Shown in pieces: positions 7,275-8,785 of a stretch of DNA of 8,785 nucleotides. The first letter of the stretch is position 1. Every line of letters begins with the position of its first letter. The position numbers were made by a program, and so were the translations under genes. Origin of the DNA: Actinomycetota bacterium (GTDB taxonomy: Bacteria; Actinomycetota; Thermoleophilia; Gaiellales; Gaiellaceae); assembly GCA_005883235.1 (NCBI GenBank), contig VAYE01000033.1:1-8785 (forward strand). The letters are read 5' to 3'. The notes under the pieces were generated by a model. That model saw nothing but the letters and a program-made list of their open reading frames with translations. It was not told the DNA's origin and did no database searches.

Positions 7275-7300
7275 CACACAGCACAAAGCAGCGGTTGAAT
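7271..7300 (+). promoter_or_regulatory. Housekeeping-type promoter for qcrAB
   Basis: A perfect -35 TTGACA (7271-7276) is followed after 18 bases by TTGAAT (7295-7300), which matches four of six positions of TATAAT. The predicted transcript start is near 7307, giving a leader of about 26 bases that contains the qcrA ribosome binding site. The -35 overlaps the ubiD stop codon, so the promoter starts exactly where ubiD ends. This is the clearest promoter in the window. Confidence 0.6.
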
Positions 7301-7313
7301 GCCCATAGCGACC

Positions 7314-7323
7314 GGAGGAGAGG
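7314..7323 (+). promoter_or_regulatory. Strong ribosome binding site for qcrA
   Basis: GGAGGAGAGG ends 9 bases before GTG 7333 and contains the GGAGG core of an ideal Shine-Dalgarno. It fixes the qcrA start and contrasts with the absence of such a site before hemB, the 58-residue gene, the cyclase gene and ubiD. Confidence 0.75.
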
Positions 7324-7332
7324 CGTAACAAA

Positions 7333-8298
7333 GTGGAACCCCTGAACGGGGACGACAGGCCGCATCTCCCGCCCCCGAGCCTCTGGCCCGTCGGCTTCGC
7401 GGTCGGCGTCGCGTGCGTCCTCGTCGGGCTGATCGTCGATCCACTCGTCGTCGTTCCGATCGGCGTCGTGCTCCTCCTTGTCTTCGGCTACCTCTGGGTC
7501 CGCGACGCGACGCACGGCTACCGCGCCCCGGTGCCCGAGCTCGAGCCGGAGGTGCGCCGCCCGGGCCGCGCAGCGCCGCCGATCCCGGCCAATGTGGGCG
7601 AGGCGGCGATGCCCGAGCCGGAGCCCGGCGAGCTCGACCGCTTCCCGCGCAGCAAGTTTCTCGAGTTCTCGACCCTCGGCCTGGGCGGCCTGATCGGCGC
7701 AGTCGTCACCGTGCCCGTCCTCGGGCCGATGCTCGCCAATCCCTTCCGGCGGCCGAAGGCGCTCAAGCTCGACCTCGGGCCGCTGACCGACTTCGCCGTC
7801 GGCCAGTGGCAGATCGCGACCTTCATGACCGATCCGAGCGAGGGGGAGGTCTCGCGCCGCACCGCCTACATCCGCAACAACGGCGACCTCAACGGCGAGC
7901 CGAGCTTCACGATCATCTCCAACCGCTGCGCCCACCTCGGCTGCCCGGTTCAGCCCAACGGCCCCGTCTTCGACAAGAAGAAGAAGGTCGAGCACATGAA
8001 GGGCGGCAACGAGGTGGCGCTGATCCCGATGCTGCCCGCCGGCGGCTTCGGCTGCCCCTGTCACGGCGGGCAGTACAACCCGGAGGGCAACCGCACCGCG
8101 GGCCCGCCCGTCCGCGCCCTCGACCGGTACAGCTACTCGATCGTCGGCGGCCACCTCGTGCTGGGCAAGACCTACAGCGTCGCGCACGTCGACGGGGAGG
8201 GAGCCCACGCGAAGATCCACAAGTACGGCCTCGCGGGGCCCGGGAACCACGTGGACGGGATCGAGGCGTGGCTCTATCCCCTCCAGCCGCCGCACTAG
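7333..8298 (+). CDS. qcrA: Rieske iron-sulfur subunit of the menaquinol-cytochrome c reductase
   Basis: QcrA carries the 2Fe-2S cluster that takes electrons from menaquinol at the outer face of the membrane and passes them toward cytochrome c. The 321-residue product has the three-helix actinobacterial layout: helices at about 17-35 and 38-56, a Pro/Glu-rich linker (66-105), and a third helix at about 113-134 before the Rieske domain. Cluster ligands are Cys199 and His201 (CAHLGC) and Cys241 and His244 (CPCHGG). Cys204 and Cys243 should form the stabilising disulfide. The two boxes are 39 residues apart, toward the long end for the family, because of a lysine-rich insert (214-218). The segment before helix 3, RFPRSKFLEF, looks like a Tat signal lacking the second arginine. 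About 45 residues follow the core domain. It has its own promoter and Shine-Dalgarno, and qcrB follows directly. Confidence 0.95.
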   Translation: MEPLNGDDRPHLPPPSLWPVGFAVGVACVLVGLIVDPLVVVPIGVVLLLVFGYLWVRDATHGYRAPVPELEPEVRRPGRAAPPIPANVGEAAMPEPEPGELDRFPRSKFLEFSTLGLGGLIGAVVTVPVLGPMLANPFRRPKALKLDLGPLTDFAVGQWQIATFMTDPSEGEVSRRTAYIRNNGDLNGEPSFTIISNRCAHLGCPVQPNGPVFDKKKKVEHMKGGNEVALIPMLPAGGFGCPCHGGQYNPEGNRTAGPPVRALDRYSYSIVGGHLVLGKTYSVAHVDGEGAHAKIHKYGLAGPGNHVDGIEAWLYPLQPPH

Positions 8299-8785
8299 AT
8301 GGCAAATCGGAAGAAGTCAGCCCGTCGCCAGCGCCTCGAGGCTGCGATCGTCTATCCGCTCGACTGGCTCGAGGAGCGCTCCGGCCTGATCGGCGGCGTC
8401 CGCTACTTCCTCTTCCGCAAGGTTCCGGCGGACACGAACTGGATGCAGACCCTCGGGTCGGCGACCCTCACCGCCTTCATCGTGCAGGCCGTGACCGGCG
8501 TGATCCTCGCGATGTACTACAAGCCCGATCCAAACTCGGCCTACCAGTCGATCCAGCACATCACGAACGACGTCTGGTTCGGCTGGCTCGTGCGCGGGAT
8601 GCACCGCTGGGGGGCGAGCGTCTTCATCATCCTGATGTTCTTCCACATGGCGCGTGTGTTCCTGTTCGGCGCCTACAAGTACCCGCGCGAGCTGAACTGG
8701 ATCGTCGGTGTGATGCTGCTCGCGCTCGGGATGCTGGAAGGGTTCACGGGCTACCTGCTGCCGTGGGACCAGACGGCGTACTGGG
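8299..8785 (+). CDS. qcrB: Cytochrome b subunit of the menaquinol-cytochrome c reductase (3' end outside window)
   Basis: This is the membrane-embedded, diheme cytochrome b that holds the quinol-oxidising site and moves electrons across the membrane. The first 162 residues are visible. After a basic start (MANRKKSARRQR) comes AIVYPLDWLEERSGL, typical of actinobacterial QcrB. Helix A is at about 52-73 (LGSATLTAFIVQAVTGVILAMYY). Helix B contains RGMHRWGASVFIILMFFHMARV, with His102 and His116 thirteen residues apart, the standard spacing of one pair of heme ligands. GFTGYLLPWDQTAYW (148-162) belongs to the quinol-site region and is strongly conserved. The ATG follows the qcrA stop with no gap (TAGATG) and has no clear Shine-Dalgarno, so translation is probably coupled to qcrA. 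The second heme-ligand pair and the PEWY-type motif would lie beyond the window. Confidence 0.95.
   Translation, partial: MANRKKSARRQRLEAAIVYPLDWLEERSGLIGGVRYFLFRKVPADTNWMQTLGSATLTAFIVQAVTGVILAMYYKPDPNSAYQSIQHITNDVWFGWLVRGMHRWGASVFIILMFFHMARVFLFGAYKYPRELNWIVGVMLLALGMLEGFTGYLLPWDQTAYW

Larger units (their letters stand above)
7259..7332. repeat. Perfect 9-base inverted repeat bracketing the qcrA promoter and ribosome binding site
   Basis: TTTGTTACG at 7259-7267 is the exact reverse complement of CGTAACAAA at 7324-7332. The arms are 56 bases apart. The left arm lies just upstream of the -35, and the right arm fills the space between the Shine-Dalgarno and the GTG start. Such an AT-rich match is unlikely by chance within about 75 bases of this GC-rich DNA. 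It could be a pair of operator sites. The left arm lies outside the predicted transcript, so RNA pairing would require transcription from further upstream. Confidence 0.5.

Noticed and set aside
7269..7288. CTTTG...CAAAG inverted pair over the -35 box
   Set aside because: Arms of only five bases with a 10-base loop are too short to separate from chance, although they add to the symmetry of the region.
1..8785. CRISPR array, tRNA or rRNA gene, insertion sequence, defence or phage genes
   Set aside because: No regularly spaced repeats, RNA gene signature, transposase, integrase or defence-type domain was seen. All substantial stretches are explained by the listed genes.

Overview
The window is about 70% GC with strong G/C third-position bias, frequent GTG starts and tightly packed genes, all on the + strand. 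The gene content is heme synthesis from glutamate (hemB, hemL), a cyclase/NB-ARC/TPR signalling protein of actinobacterial style, a UbiD decarboxylase, and a three-helix Rieske protein followed by cytochrome b. This fits a high-GC actinobacterium, probably of the Thermoleophilia (Gaiellales/Solirubrobacterales) type. The lineage is inferred from style and gene content, not from a marker gene.

Layout. Bases 3-365 hold the end of an unrecognised protein that enters from outside the window. Bases 382-2579 hold hemB and hemL, which overlap and make consecutive (hemB) and upstream (hemL) intermediates of tetrapyrrole synthesis. Bases 2560-3096 hold an unrecognised soluble helical protein, apparently coupled to hemL. 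Bases 3109-3285 hold a 58-residue single-span membrane protein. Bases 3310-5769 hold an 819-residue protein with a class III cyclase-like domain, an NB-ARC-type ATPase and a TPR-like C-terminus, but no DNA-binding domain. Bases 5766-7274 hold a UbiD-family decarboxylase, probably for menaquinone synthesis. Bases 7333-8298 hold the Rieske protein QcrA, followed without a gap by qcrB, which is cut by the window edge at 8785.

How the genes fit together. Heme is the cofactor of cytochrome b, and menaquinol, whose synthesis may need the UbiD enzyme, is the likely electron donor to the QcrAB complex. The window therefore reads as a respiratory-chain supply neighbourhood, with a signalling protein of unknown input in the middle.

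Regulation. Two start styles appear. hemL and qcrA have good Shine-Dalgarno sequences. hemB, the 58-residue gene and ubiD have no Shine-Dalgarno but carry a TAnnnT hexamer 7-9 bases before the start codon, which suggests leaderless transcription. The ubiD-qcrA junction is the clearest control region: a TTGACA/TTGAAT promoter, a strong ribosome binding site and a perfect 9-base inverted repeat bracketing both.

I found no mobile element, CRISPR array, RNA gene or defence system, and nothing that I would call a new multi-gene system. The most useful leads are the qcrA control region, the recurring start-site motif and the altered substrate residues in the cyclase domain.
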